Under the pieces are notes generated by a model, which made no database searches, was not told where the DNA came from, and saw nothing but the letters and a program-made list of their open reading frames with translations. Below are positions 55,937 through 64,000 of a DNA stretch of 64,000 nucleotides, piece after piece. Every line of letters begins with the position of its first letter. The stretch's first letter is position 1. The stretch is from Paenibacillus sp. FSL R5-0517 (GTDB lineage: Bacteria > Bacillota > Bacilli > Paenibacillales > Paenibacillaceae): contig NZ_CP150235.1 in the NCBI RefSeq assembly GCF_037974355.1, forward strand, positions 620,001-684,000, in the 5' to 3' direction. The position numbers and the translations under genes were made by a program.

Positions 55937-56038
55937 ACGTGTATCCGTGACTGAACAGTTGCCATTCGGCGCAGGTTATGATTAGATGACTAATGAATCT
56001 TATGGTCTGCGGAGATGGATCGGATCGGAGTGTCTTAT

Positions 56039-56611
56039 ATGTATAAATGCAAAGGAAGAATTCCCGAAATGGAGACTGCGCGGCTTCGTCTGCGTAAAAT
56101 GCGTCGCAGGGATGCGGCCCAGATGTTCGCATGCTGGTCAGATCGCGAGGTGACCCGTTACATGAATCTTGCACCCATGATTGGGACAAGCGAAGCGGCG
56201 GACATGATTGGACTGCTCAACCAAATGGCAGGGGAAGAGGACGCGATCCGCTGGGGGATCGAACTCAAAGAAACAGGCAAGCTCATTGGCAGCTGTGGAT
56301 TTAACACATGGCAGCTTGAAGGCGCATTCCGTGGGGAAATCGGTTATGAGCTGGGACGGGACTATTGGCGTCACGGTTATATGACAGAGGCTTTCTCGGC
56401 ATTGCTGCCCTTCGGGTATGAGACCATGGGGCTTAATCGAATTGAAGCGCTGGTTGATCCGCGTAATGTGGCTTCCGGTGAGTTCCTGACGAACCGCGGC
56501 TTCACGCGAGAAGGGCTGCTGCGTCAGGTGCAACATACATCCACCGGATACAAGGATATGGTGATGTATTCGATGTTGTATGATGAGTTTCTTCGCAAGA
56601 AAGGTAAATAA
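56039..56611 (+). CDS. GNAT acetyltransferase, RimJ/RimL-like
   Basis: 190 residues. ETARLRLRKMRRRDAAQMFACWSD is the RimJ-type opening (landmark TARLRLRKM), GYELGRDYWRHGYMTEAFSALLPFGY the acetyl-CoA loop and NRIEALVDPRNVASGEFLTNRGF the C-terminal motif. Probable N-acetyltransferase of a protein or small amine. An ATG at 56015 has a GGAG only one base before it; the ATG at 56039 has GGAG at eight bases and starts MYKCKGRIPEMETARL. Confidence 0.88.
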   Translation: MYKCKGRIPEMETARLRLRKMRRRDAAQMFACWSDREVTRYMNLAPMIGTSEAADMIGLLNQMAGEEDAIRWGIELKETGKLIGSCGFNTWQLEGAFRGEIGYELGRDYWRHGYMTEAFSALLPFGYETMGLNRIEALVDPRNVASGEFLTNRGFTREGLLRQVQHTSTGYKDMVMYSMLYDEFLRKKGK

Positions 56612-56712
56612 AGAGACAGTATATATTTGTTTTTTATTTACACGTAAACGAAGAAACAGAACAAAGTTGGAGAAGCACCAATTATATAGAGAACAAAGAG
56701 AGAAGGGTTCGT

Positions 56713-58236
56713 GTGAATGCAACTGGAGGTTTGAAGCGCAGTTTCATCTTGACGGGGCTGTTGCTCGCAACATTTCTGTCAGCGATTGAAGGCACCGTAA
56801 TTGGTCCGGCAGGGCCTACCATTGTCAGTGAGTTGGGGAGTGTACAACTGCTGAGCTGGATTTTCACTGCATACCTGCTGACGATGGCTGTGAGTACGCC
56901 CATTTTCGGCAAAATTAGTGACTTGTATGGACGAAAGCCTGTATTTCTGATTGGTTGTGCCTTATTTTTGCTGGGTTCACTCTTATGCTGTCTGTCGCAG
57001 AATATGGAGCAATTGATCATTTTCCGTGCTATTCAGGGGATTGGTGCGGGGGCGGTAGTTCCTGTTACATTTACGATTATTGGGGATATCTACTCCATTG
57101 AAGAACGTGGCAAAATCCAGGGCTGGATCAGCTCCGTTTGGGGGATTTCGTCTTTGGCAGGACCGCTGCTTGGCGGTTATTTTGTAGACAATCTTGGTTG
57201 GCAGTGGATCTTTGGTTTTAATGTGCCGTTTGGACTGCTCGCGATGTGGTTTGTATTTCGTTACCTGAAGGAAGATATCTCTCCACGGACAGCCAAAATT
57301 GACTATGTCGGTGCGCTGACCTTCACGGTGGGCATTACCGCATTGTTATTTATCCTGTCGGCTGGTGGGCAGTATTATGCCTGGAGTTCTCCGTTGATTG
57401 TAGGACTGAGTGTGGTTGCCGCTCTGTTTATTATTTTATTTTTTGTGGTGGAAAAAAGAGCTCAGGCCCCAATGGTTCCACTACATCTGTTCCGAATTCG
57501 GGACATTCGTGTGGCGAATATCGCCGGATTGTTAACCAGTACCCTGATGATCGGTCTGACCAGTTATTTGCCGCTCTGGGTGCAGGGGGTTCGGGGAGGC
57601 AATGCGACTGAATCGGGGTTGCTACTCGCTCCGATGTCGGTCGGTTGGCTCATTGGTAGTGTGCTCGCAGGTCGTCTGCTGATGAAGATTGGATCACGGT
57701 TGACCGCATTGATTGGAGTAACCGGCATTGCGGTCGGATCGGGTGGGCTCTTTCTGGTGGGAGGGACATCCCCGCAGGCTGTGCTATTTATTTTGACCTT
57801 TATTTATGGTCTCGGCTTCGGATTTGCGTTTACGATCTTTACCATTATCTCGCAGTCTTCCGTAGGATATAAGGAACGTGGCTCTTCTACGGCATTGCAT
57901 ACGTTCATGCGTACCTTGGGACAGACGATTGGTGCAGCAGCTTTTGGCACTTGGTTGAACTATCGGATCTCCACGTTGTCGAGTGAGCAGAATCTGGCTG
58001 AGGCCGGAATATCGGAGAATGATCTGAACGAACTGCTCGCACCACATACGGATGCAGCGCTATCGGATGATAAGTGGGCGCTACTGCGGAGTGTGCTGGA
58101 AGGAAGCTTGCATTCCCTGTTTGTCATTATGTTTGTCATTGCACTGGTCTCCTGGGTAACGACGCTTGCTCTACGCAAACGTTTAATTGTACCCGAAGAT
58201 GCAGATGCTCCACCGCAACCTCAAGGCTCGAAGTAA
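56713..58236 (+). CDS. MFS multidrug transporter, DHA2 (14-TM) family
   Basis: 507 residues, about 14 helices. LDGLLLATFLSAIEGTVIGPAGPTIVSELG-like motif (landmarks FLSAIEGTVIGPAGPTI, GKISDLYGRKP, GIGAGAVVP, SSLAGPLLGG) identify EmrB/QacA-type transporters. The usual Asp of 'LDxTIVNVALP' is replaced by Glu in AIEGTVIG, as in MDR members acting on large substrates. GTG start at 56713 after AGAAGGG. A strong terminator follows; a MarR gene lies convergent beyond the folded repeat. Confidence 0.92.
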   Translation: MNATGGLKRSFILTGLLLATFLSAIEGTVIGPAGPTIVSELGSVQLLSWIFTAYLLTMAVSTPIFGKISDLYGRKPVFLIGCALFLLGSLLCCLSQNMEQLIIFRAIQGIGAGAVVPVTFTIIGDIYSIEERGKIQGWISSVWGISSLAGPLLGGYFVDNLGWQWIFGFNVPFGLLAMWFVFRYLKEDISPRTAKIDYVGALTFTVGITALLFILSAGGQYYAWSSPLIVGLSVVAALFIILFFVVEKRAQAPMVPLHLFRIRDIRVANIAGLLTSTLMIGLTSYLPLWVQGVRGGNATESGLLLAPMSVGWLIGSVLAGRLLMKIGSRLTALIGVTGIAVGSGGLFLVGGTSPQAVLFILTFIYGLGFGFAFTIFTIISQSSVGYKERGSSTALHTFMRTLGQTIGAAAFGTWLNYRISTLSSEQNLAEAGISENDLNELLAPHTDAALSDDKWALLRSVLEGSLHSLFVIMFVIALVSWVTTLALRKRLIVPEDADAPPQPQGSK

Positions 58237-58252
58237 AAAGTGGACGTATACG

Positions 58253-58293
58253 AAAAACCGGATTCGCCGATGTCAGGCAAATCCGGTTTTTTT
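58253..58293 (+). terminator. Rho-independent terminator
   Basis: AAAAACCGGATT pairs with AATCCGGTTTTT. Confidence 0.9.
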
Positions 58294-58423
58294 GTTGATT
58301 GGCACACATGCATTGGACTAGAGTGTACCTTCACTCAGGAGAGGGATACGCTGGAGGATGTCCGAGTCAAAAGCATTTTGAAGTACACGCTCATCCTGGT
58401 GAATCGTCCAGACGAATGACGAA

Positions 58424-58623
58424 TTTCTAAGGAACGGAGGACATCTTATTTGGCCTTCTGCTGCTCTTTTTAAATTGTAAGAAACATGAGACACGTTATG
58501 TCCCGAAATCACCTGAAAAACACTTTGTATAAGGCTGTTTATTCAAGGATAGCGTGTGTCAGATTCCTTAAAATGCTGCGAGCGCTTCAAACCCCTGAAT
58601 ATGACGTCACAGGTTCGTTAGGA
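58424..58623. repeat. 200-bp folded dispersed element, copy 2
   Basis: Related along its whole length to 204-403 and equally long. The four arms recur: A (58427-58450, CTAAGGAAC...TCTTATT), B (about 58475-58499, GTAAGAAACATGAGACACG), C (about 58548-58571, ATAGCGTGTGTCAGATTCC) and D (about 58595-58621, AATATGACGTC...GGTTCGTTA). A with D and B with C remain complementary although their sequences differ from copy 1. It lies between the MFS terminator and the end of the MarR gene and has no coding capacity. The flanks 58294-58423 and 58624-58691 show nothing else. Confidence 0.7.
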
Positions 58624-58691
58624 CTCCCGCTCCATATCTGCTCCAGAACATTCAGTTACGCTCCAGCTTTCGGCTGGTTCGAAGATAAGCT

Positions 58692-59153
58692 CTAGCTGTT
58701 CACTGATAAACGGTCTGCAGAATGTGCAAGCCTTCCCAAAAGTTCGGACAGCAATTCCTTGTCTTCCTCACTCAGTCCACTGACAGCACGATCGATCTTC
58801 ATCGCATAACCTGGATAGATGTCATCCATGGTGCGCTGGCCTTCTTCCGTTAGTTCCACAAAAATGATCCGTCTGTCTTGCGGACAATGTTTGCGGTGCA
58901 ACAATCCTTTTTGCTCCAGCTTATCAATCACATAGGTCACATTCCCGCTTTGCAGCAGAAGCTGTGCACCAACCTGTTGAATCGGCTGAGCTCCTTTCAT
59001 ATATAACACTTCGAGCACCCCGTATGCGGTGGGGTTGAAGCCATGCACTTTGCTTCCGGATACAGCGTGTTCATTCACGCTCTTGAATGTCTGGGCCAAG
59101 GTGCGGTACAGATGAAGTGAACGTTCGGTTCCGATTTCTTGTAATTCCAGCAT
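58692..59153 (-). CDS. MarR-family transcriptional regulator
   Basis: 153 residues. FNPTAYGVLEVLYMKGAQPIQQVGAQLLLQSGNVTYVIDKLEQKGLL and the wing DRRIIFVELTEEG define the MarR fold (landmarks LQSGNVTYVIDKLEQKGL, CPQDRRIIFVELTEEG). One Cys (in HCPQDRR) sits in the wing, not at the OhrR sensing position. AAAGGCGGG precedes the ATG. The promoter contains half of a widely split inverted repeat (59182-59193 and 59280-59291). Confidence 0.9.
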   Translation of the reverse strand: MLELQEIGTERSLHLYRTLAQTFKSVNEHAVSGSKVHGFNPTAYGVLEVLYMKGAQPIQQVGAQLLLQSGNVTYVIDKLEQKGLLHRKHCPQDRRIIFVELTEEGQRTMDDIYPGYAMKIDRAVSGLSEEDKELLSELLGRLAHSADRLSVNS

Positions 59154-59181
59154 GCTGATCCCGCCTTTTCAGATTAGTTTT

Positions 59182-59291
59182 ATAAGTTGAAATGATGAAG
59201 TTACAACCTACCACGATGGGCATAGAACAACCTTCCAATCACTGTTATCCCCATCGTTATGCTGTTCATATTAAAAATAATTTCAACTTAT
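59182..59291. promoter_or_regulatory. Inverted 12-bp half-sites upstream of marR
   Basis: ATAAGTTGAAAT (59182-59193) and ATTTCAACTTAT (59280-59291) are exact inverted copies about 86 bp apart. The first overlaps the -10 of a minus-strand promoter (TTGTAA-16-TATAAA) for the MarR gene. The remaining gap to 59552 is A/T-rich with nothing else recognised. Confidence 0.55.
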
Positions 59292-59552
59292 ATGTGTTGG
59301 TTAGTTGGTTAGTTATGTTTGAAGATTCAGGTTGTCACCATGGTTTAATTGTAAACTTCTATTTCTACGAAAAACATGCGATATGTCACAAGATTTGCAT
59401 TTTTAGCATTTAAAATTTGATCATTCACCATACCGAAAAATCATCCTTGAGGTGCCGCTTCTTCTCCGCCTCTGGCAGGAGGTTGAGTCAAGCCCTGCTC
59501 TCTTATAATGAGTTCATATCATGAATTCGGAAGGTAATGGGGGAGAAGAAGC

Positions 59553-60884
59553 ATGACAAGTGATTTAACGTTTGAAGGACATCGACCGCTGAAGAATAAC
59601 CGATCTTTTGTAACATTGATGGTAGCTCAGGCCATTTCCAATCTGGGAGATTGGCTGCATCTGCTCGCAATCCTGACCCTCGTGGGTATCCGCTGGAATG
59701 CAACGCCATGGGAGATTACATTTGTCACACTATCTGCAGCACTACCTGTTCTGTTGACAGGGCCATTCGCGGGCACGCTTGCAGATCGTCTGAACCGAAA
59801 ATGGCTGATGATTGTAGCTGATGGTGCACGGATCATCATCGTGGGTGCGTTGATTTTTGCTGATCAGATCTGGCATGTCTACCTACTGCTTGTCCTCAAA
59901 TCCCTGTTCGATGTCATTTTTTCTCCTGCGAAGAACGGAAAACTGAAAGAAATTGTACCTCATGAGCAGCTTGCGCAAGCTGTATCCATTAGCTCAATCA
60001 TTGAACAGATGTCCAAAATTATCGGTCCAGCGCTTGGTGGGCTGTTGGTAGCCGCTTTTGGCATCACCTGGTGTTTTGTTCTCGATTCAGCGTCTTTTCT
60101 GATTTCCGGCATCATTTTATTGTGGATTCCTGGAACGCGGGTGATCCAATCTGCAATTCATAACGTAACAGAAGTAGAGGAAGAGACAGCTGGGGGTGTT
60201 CGCAACCGCCCTAAAGACTCTTTTTGGAAGGATACACAGGAGGGCATCCGCATGCTCGCATCTCTCCCTCATGTAGGAACGTCTCTGATCTTGCTTGCTT
60301 CAGCCATACTTTTTCTGCAATTTGCCGATTCACAGACCGTGGTGTTATTCAGACAGCTTCCCGGAATTTCAAGTGATCTGCTGGGATGGTGTGTGGCGGC
60401 CAGTGGTGTAGGTACATTAATTGCAGCGATGAGTGTGCGGAAGTGGAAGCATGCAGGGCATGTTTTGAAAATGGGTCTGGGTACCATACTCATGGGTCTG
60501 GTTATCGGCGGAGCCGGTGTTATTGTTGGAATTTGGCCGCACGCCGGGCTGGGTGCCAATCTGCTGCTAGCATCCCTCTTTGCCTTGGCAGGTGTTGGAA
60601 TTGGGTTTGCGATTGTACCCTTTCAAATCCTGTTGCAGGAACAGACACCCGAGCCAATGACAGGCAGGGTATTTGGAACGGTAGGCAGCATTATGACAGC
60701 CAGTAATATTATGGGCCCGGTGGTAGGTGGATTCATGGTCACCTCATTCGGTGTAGTGCCAGCTTTTGTCTGTTCAGGTATTTTGCTGACCCTGCTTGGT
60801 TTGATTTATTTGATGAGACGCAACAGGGAAAAAGCCGATCTGAATGGCTCCATTGCCGCCAAGACCATGATTGCAGGCGACTAA
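59553..60884 (+). CDS. MFS transporter (MefA/EntS-like)
   Basis: 443 residues, 12 helices. FVTLMVAQAISNLGDWLHLLAILTL and FAGTLADRLNRKWLMIVADGAR are the patterns of the macrolide-efflux/enterobactin exporter branch (landmarks QAISNLGDWLH, AGTLADRLNRK). It likely exports a hydrophobic compound by proton antiport. GGGGGAGAAG precedes the ATG. It is divergent from the MarR gene with 399 bp between, so MarR control is possible but unproven. Confidence 0.9.
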   Translation: MTSDLTFEGHRPLKNNRSFVTLMVAQAISNLGDWLHLLAILTLVGIRWNATPWEITFVTLSAALPVLLTGPFAGTLADRLNRKWLMIVADGARIIIVGALIFADQIWHVYLLLVLKSLFDVIFSPAKNGKLKEIVPHEQLAQAVSISSIIEQMSKIIGPALGGLLVAAFGITWCFVLDSASFLISGIILLWIPGTRVIQSAIHNVTEVEEETAGGVRNRPKDSFWKDTQEGIRMLASLPHVGTSLILLASAILFLQFADSQTVVLFRQLPGISSDLLGWCVAASGVGTLIAAMSVRKWKHAGHVLKMGLGTILMGLVIGGAGVIVGIWPHAGLGANLLLASLFALAGVGIGFAIVPFQILLQEQTPEPMTGRVFGTVGSIMTASNIMGPVVGGFMVTSFGVVPAFVCSGILLTLLGLIYLMRRNREKADLNGSIAAKTMIAGD

Positions 60885-61095
60885 AAACATGCCGGATCTG
60901 TTCAGGTTAGAACAATTGAAATGAAGGTTTGAATTTACTTCAAATTTAAAGTTTTTGATTAAAATGCGTTTGAGTAAACGCCTTCACGTTTAATGAGGAA
61001 CAGGCAGAAATCCCTGTATTCTAATTATTCCTAGGGGAAAACTCATATGCCTTGTCCCACCAACCAACGCAGTAGCGGAAAGGGGGTGAAGCAAC

Positions 61096-62445
61096 TTGAA
61101 TGTAAAGTTACCAAAATCCATAGTACGTCTTGGAAGCATACCACTGGCAATACTTGCCGGGACCTTGATGCTGGGGTTTGGATCTTCGCATGTGTATGCG
61201 GATGATGCTCAGATATCTTCTGAAAAACCGTCCAGCGGATTGTCGCTGAATCTGCTCTCACGCGATTCGGATGGCGGGTTGAACCTGACTCCGTCGGTAT
61301 CGGTGTCCACACCATTATTGGATGTTGAAGTTCCGTCGATCAAAGCGAATGAATCCACAGGTAAGCTGAGTGTATCTGAGCTGAAAGTAGATACACCGCT
61401 TGGATCGGCCGGAACATCAGAGATAGGTATTGATGCGAAGGAGGGAACCGTTGAACTGCCGTCTGTACAGGCGGATACGCCGGTGATCAAAGCCGATGTA
61501 TCAAGCAGTCAGGTGAATCTGAACGAAGGTACAGCTTCCTTGCCCGAGGTTACCGCAGAGGTACCCGAGGTAATCAAGGCAGAGACGTCTGCTGTGAAAA
61601 CTAACCTTCGGCAGGGTAAGGTTGAATTACCTTCCGTGAAGGTGGATGTACCCGAGGTTACTTCGGTCAATATCTCTTCATCTCAAGTGGATCTGAGTAA
61701 GGGGAATGTCCAGCTACCTTCTGTGAAAGCAGAAGTTCCTGTTGTAGACGTATCCGCTGAACTCAATCCTGATCAGGAGAAGGTGGAGATTCCAAGTGTG
61801 AAGCCGGAACGGCCTGTAGTCACTCCGGAACAACAGCCGGTCGTCAAAACACCGAATGTTAAAACTTCCAATACGAGTGCACTCGCAGATCCTGTTTCAT
61901 CACAGAACAACGTGGAAGGGCAGGACGCAGTTCAGGTTACGGGCAACGTGATTGAGGTCACCCCGGAACCAGGAGTACGTCCAGAACAACCTGTTGTCCC
62001 GCAGGCACTGCCTGTTGACGGAACCGATCTGACACAGGATTCCGATGTCAATGCAGATTTGCCTGATAACGAGTTATTCCTCGTGGATCAGAACACTGTT
62101 AAACCATCTGTCACTGAACAAGTGCGGAGCAACCTGGAAGCCAATTCGAAACAAGATGATGATAATGCAGCATCTCCATTGCAGCCTCGCACAGAACGAC
62201 CAACAAGTTGGTCTGTTGCGGCAACTTCTCCCGGAGCAGCGAATGCTTCCGCCGGGACAAGCTCCGGTGCGTCAGGTGTAACTGGAGGTGGAGCAACCGC
62301 TCCAGCAGCTGCACTTCCGGGAGCAACAACAGGTCTGGTTACGCCGGATTATGATTTTGCTTTCCGAATGGAACGCCTGGATGGGTTCAGTCAATGGTCA
62401 CAGGCACCACCGGGACGACCGCCGCAATATACCTCTTTCTCATAG
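61096..62445 (+). CDS. Secreted repetitive protein of unknown function
   Basis: 449 residues. The start is TTG at 61096, eight bases after AAAGGGGGTGA. A signal peptide ends near GSSHVYA-DD. Residues about 105-260 are built from diverged repeats of about 29 residues around xxxxGxVxLPSVxxxxPxV (for example EGTVELPSVQADTPVI, QGKVELPSVKVDVPEV, KGNVQLPSVKAEVPVV). A Pro-rich region and an Ala/Gly/Ser/Thr low-complexity tail follow. There is no LPXTG or S-layer domain. The next secreted repeat gene begins 49 bases later, so both probably form an operon. Not recognised. Confidence 0.75.
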   Translation: MNVKLPKSIVRLGSIPLAILAGTLMLGFGSSHVYADDAQISSEKPSSGLSLNLLSRDSDGGLNLTPSVSVSTPLLDVEVPSIKANESTGKLSVSELKVDTPLGSAGTSEIGIDAKEGTVELPSVQADTPVIKADVSSSQVNLNEGTASLPEVTAEVPEVIKAETSAVKTNLRQGKVELPSVKVDVPEVTSVNISSSQVDLSKGNVQLPSVKAEVPVVDVSAELNPDQEKVEIPSVKPERPVVTPEQQPVVKTPNVKTSNTSALADPVSSQNNVEGQDAVQVTGNVIEVTPEPGVRPEQPVVPQALPVDGTDLTQDSDVNADLPDNELFLVDQNTVKPSVTEQVRSNLEANSKQDDDNAASPLQPRTERPTSWSVAATSPGAANASAGTSSGASGVTGGGATAPAAALPGATTGLVTPDYDFAFRMERLDGFSQWSQAPPGRPPQYTSFS

Positions 62446-62494
62446 ACAACATTGGCGTTAATTCAACCAAAATTGAGAAGGAGTGTATATAATC

Positions 62495-64000
62495 ATGAAA
62501 AAAGTGAATCGTTGGGTAAAATTGTCGGTATTGTCGGGTACGTTGGTGGCTGGATTGCTGGGAGCTTCGCAGGCAACTTACGCAGATAGCTATAGCAATA
62601 ACAGTAATGGTAATCTGGATCTGAATGCAGGTTTGCGTCTGGAACTGGGATCTCTTCTGTCAGGACACCGGGACACAGGTTACGGTACCAATGGTAGCTA
62701 TGGAGGTTCATCCAGTGCAAGCGGAGCATTGAATTTGGATCTTGGACTCAATGCCGGCTTATCCTCAGAGAGCACGAACCGATACAATGATCATTCTTCC
62801 GACCACACTGCTGAGCGTAGCAGTTCTGGCAAGCTAGGCCTTGGCTTGAATGCCAATGTGTCGGGAGAAGGTACAACGATGAGCGATTATTCACGAGGCG
62901 GCGATGGTCGGAACGTAAACAGCAGCTATACGAGCGAAAGCCGTGGAGCGCTGGGTCTCGGTCTGAACGCGAAAGCGGAAGGTGAGAGTGCAACAATGGC
63001 TCAAACTGAACGCAATAACAGCGTGAATGACCGTGAGCGCAACACGAGCAGTAACTTCATGAATGAAAGCCGCGGTGCGCTGGATCTGGGTCTGAACGCC
63101 AAAGCGGAAGGTGAGAGCGCAACAATGACTCAAACTGAACGCAACAACAGCGTGAACGACCGTGAGCGTAACACGAGCAGTAACTTCATGAATGAAAGCC
63201 GTGGAAGCTTGGATCTGGGCCTGAACGCCAAAGCGGAAGGTGAGAGCGCAACAATGACTCAAACTGAACGTAACAACAGCGTGAACGACCGTGAGCGTAA
63301 CACGAGCAGTAACTTCATGAATGAAAGTCGTGGAAGCTTGGATCTGGGTCTGAACGCCAAAGCGGAAGGTGAGAGTGCAACAATGACTCAAACTGAACGC
63401 AACAACAGCGTGAATGACCGTGATCGCAACACGAGCAGTAACTTCGCGAATGAAAGTCGTGGAAGCTTGGATCTGGGTCTGAACGCCAAAGCGGAAGGTG
63501 AGAGTGCAACAATGACTCAATCTGAACGTAACAACAGCGTGAACGACCGTGAGCGCAACACGAGCAGTAACTTCATGAATGAAAGCCGCGGTGCGCTGGA
63601 TTTGGGTCTGAACGCCAAAGCGGAAGGTGAGAGCGCAACAATGACTCAAACTGAACGTAACAACAGCGTGAACGACCGTGAGCGTAACACGAGCAGTAAC
63701 TTCATGAATGAAAGTCGTGGAAGCTTGGATCTGGGCCTGAACGCCAAAGCGGAAGGTGAGAGTGCAACAATGACTCAAACTGAACGCAACAACAGCGTGA
63801 ATGACCGTGATCGCAACACGAGCAGTAACTTCGCGAATGAAAGTCGTGGAAGCTTGGATCTGGGTCTGAACGCCAAAGCGGAAGGTGAGAGTGCAACAAT
63901 GACTCAAATTGAACGTAACAACAGCGTGAACGACCGTGATCGCAACACGAGCAGTAACTTCGCGAATGAAAGTCGTGGAAGCTTGGATCTGGGTCTGAAC
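62495..64000 (+). CDS. Secreted tandem-repeat protein, truncated by window end
   Basis: 502 codons are visible with no stop. ATG 62495 follows AAGGAG. A signal peptide (MKKVNRWVKLSVLSGTLVAG, ending ATYADS) leads into an Asn/Ser/Gly-rich region with LDLNAGLRLELGS and NLDLGLNAGLSS motifs. From 62951 a 43-residue repeat runs to the window edge: LDLGLNAKAEGESATMTQTE, then RNNSVNDRERNTSSNF, then MNESRGS. Eight full units and the start of a ninth are seen. The regular alternation of a short LxLGLNA strand-like segment and a polar segment suggests a filamentous or beta-solenoid surface protein; function unknown. Confidence 0.82.
   Translation, partial: MKKVNRWVKLSVLSGTLVAGLLGASQATYADSYSNNSNGNLDLNAGLRLELGSLLSGHRDTGYGTNGSYGGSSSASGALNLDLGLNAGLSSESTNRYNDHSSDHTAERSSSGKLGLGLNANVSGEGTTMSDYSRGGDGRNVNSSYTSESRGALGLGLNAKAEGESATMAQTERNNSVNDRERNTSSNFMNESRGALDLGLNAKAEGESATMTQTERNNSVNDRERNTSSNFMNESRGSLDLGLNAKAEGESATMTQTERNNSVNDRERNTSSNFMNESRGSLDLGLNAKAEGESATMTQTERNNSVNDRDRNTSSNFANESRGSLDLGLNAKAEGESATMTQSERNNSVNDRERNTSSNFMNESRGALDLGLNAKAEGESATMTQTERNNSVNDRERNTSSNFMNESRGSLDLGLNAKAEGESATMTQTERNNSVNDRDRNTSSNFANESRGSLDLGLNAKAEGESATMTQIERNNSVNDRDRNTSSNFANESRGSLDLGLN
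62951..64000 (+). repeat. 129-bp coding tandem repeat array
   Basis: Units begin at 62951, 63080, 63209, 63338, 63467, 63596, 63725, 63854 and 63983, exactly 129 bp apart and in frame. Units 3-5 and 6-8 share silent-site variants in the same order, indicating a three-unit (387-bp) duplication. The array continues past the window. Confidence 0.95.

Noticed and set aside
62891..63907. A 338-codon open frame on the minus strand, highly repetitive
   Set aside because: It lies antisense to the 129-bp tandem repeats. An array whose unit is a multiple of three keeps any stop-free antisense frame open, there is no ribosome site, and the plus-strand frame has a signal peptide and start.

Overview
The window looks like an ordinary chromosomal segment of a Paenibacillus-type Firmicute. 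The evidence is the 16S rRNA sequence, AGGAGG-type ribosome binding sites with several TTG and GTG starts, a B. subtilis-like ctaCDEFG cluster, an xpt-pbuX operon behind a guanine riboswitch, and stalk-domain ('copper amine oxidase N-terminal') secreted proteins. No phage, plasmid, transposase, CRISPR array or defence island was recognised.

Layout. 1-16 kb: the 3' end of a RidA-family gene, a 200-bp folded repeat, a secreted stalk-domain protein, a GNAT and a Gfo/Idh/MocA oxidoreductase, a UvrD-type helicase, a second repeat-like element (7129-7327), a zinc-ribbon protein, a TrmB-like regulator, a Nudix hydrolase, mscL, riboswitch-xpt-pbuX, small membrane or hypothetical genes, and a methionine aminopeptidase. 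16.5-22.3 kb: the aa3-type cytochrome c oxidase operon (ctaC, D, E, F, G and a DUF420 gene) behind a strong sigma-A promoter. 22.4-29.4 kb: a beta/gamma-crystallin-like protein, a GntR-controlled ABC export locus with two ATPases, and a TraB/GumN protein carrying a stalk domain. 29.6-35 kb: a complete 16S-23S-5S operon with no tRNA gene in it.

35-46 kb: an FlxA-like protein, a MATE pump behind twin operators, a methyltransferase, an ECF sigma/anti-sigma pair, DUF523, a nitroreductase, a MarR-quinone reductase pair sharing a 20-bp palindrome, an ArsR regulator with a luciferase-like monooxygenase, and an AI-2E-type permease. 46-49 kb: a divergent ArsR/P-type ATPase metal-resistance locus whose pump has a very His-rich linker. 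49-61 kb: SdpI, MerR, MFS, universal stress protein, aldehyde dehydrogenase, a TipAS-type MerR, free-Met-sulfoxide reductase, GNAT, a DHA2 MFS pump, the second copy of the folded repeat, MarR and another MFS. 61-64 kb: two secreted repeat proteins; the second has 8 near-identical 43-residue repeats and runs off the window end.

Many of the regulators sit beside a palindrome in the promoter they probably control, so much of the window is small self-contained stress, drug or metal response modules. The observations I would follow first are the 200-bp four-arm folded element present twice (204-403 and 58424-58623), the secreted repeat-protein pair at the right edge, and the apparently leaderless, operator-overlapped marR promoter at 41.6 kb. 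All functional calls come from reading the sequence; no database search was run.
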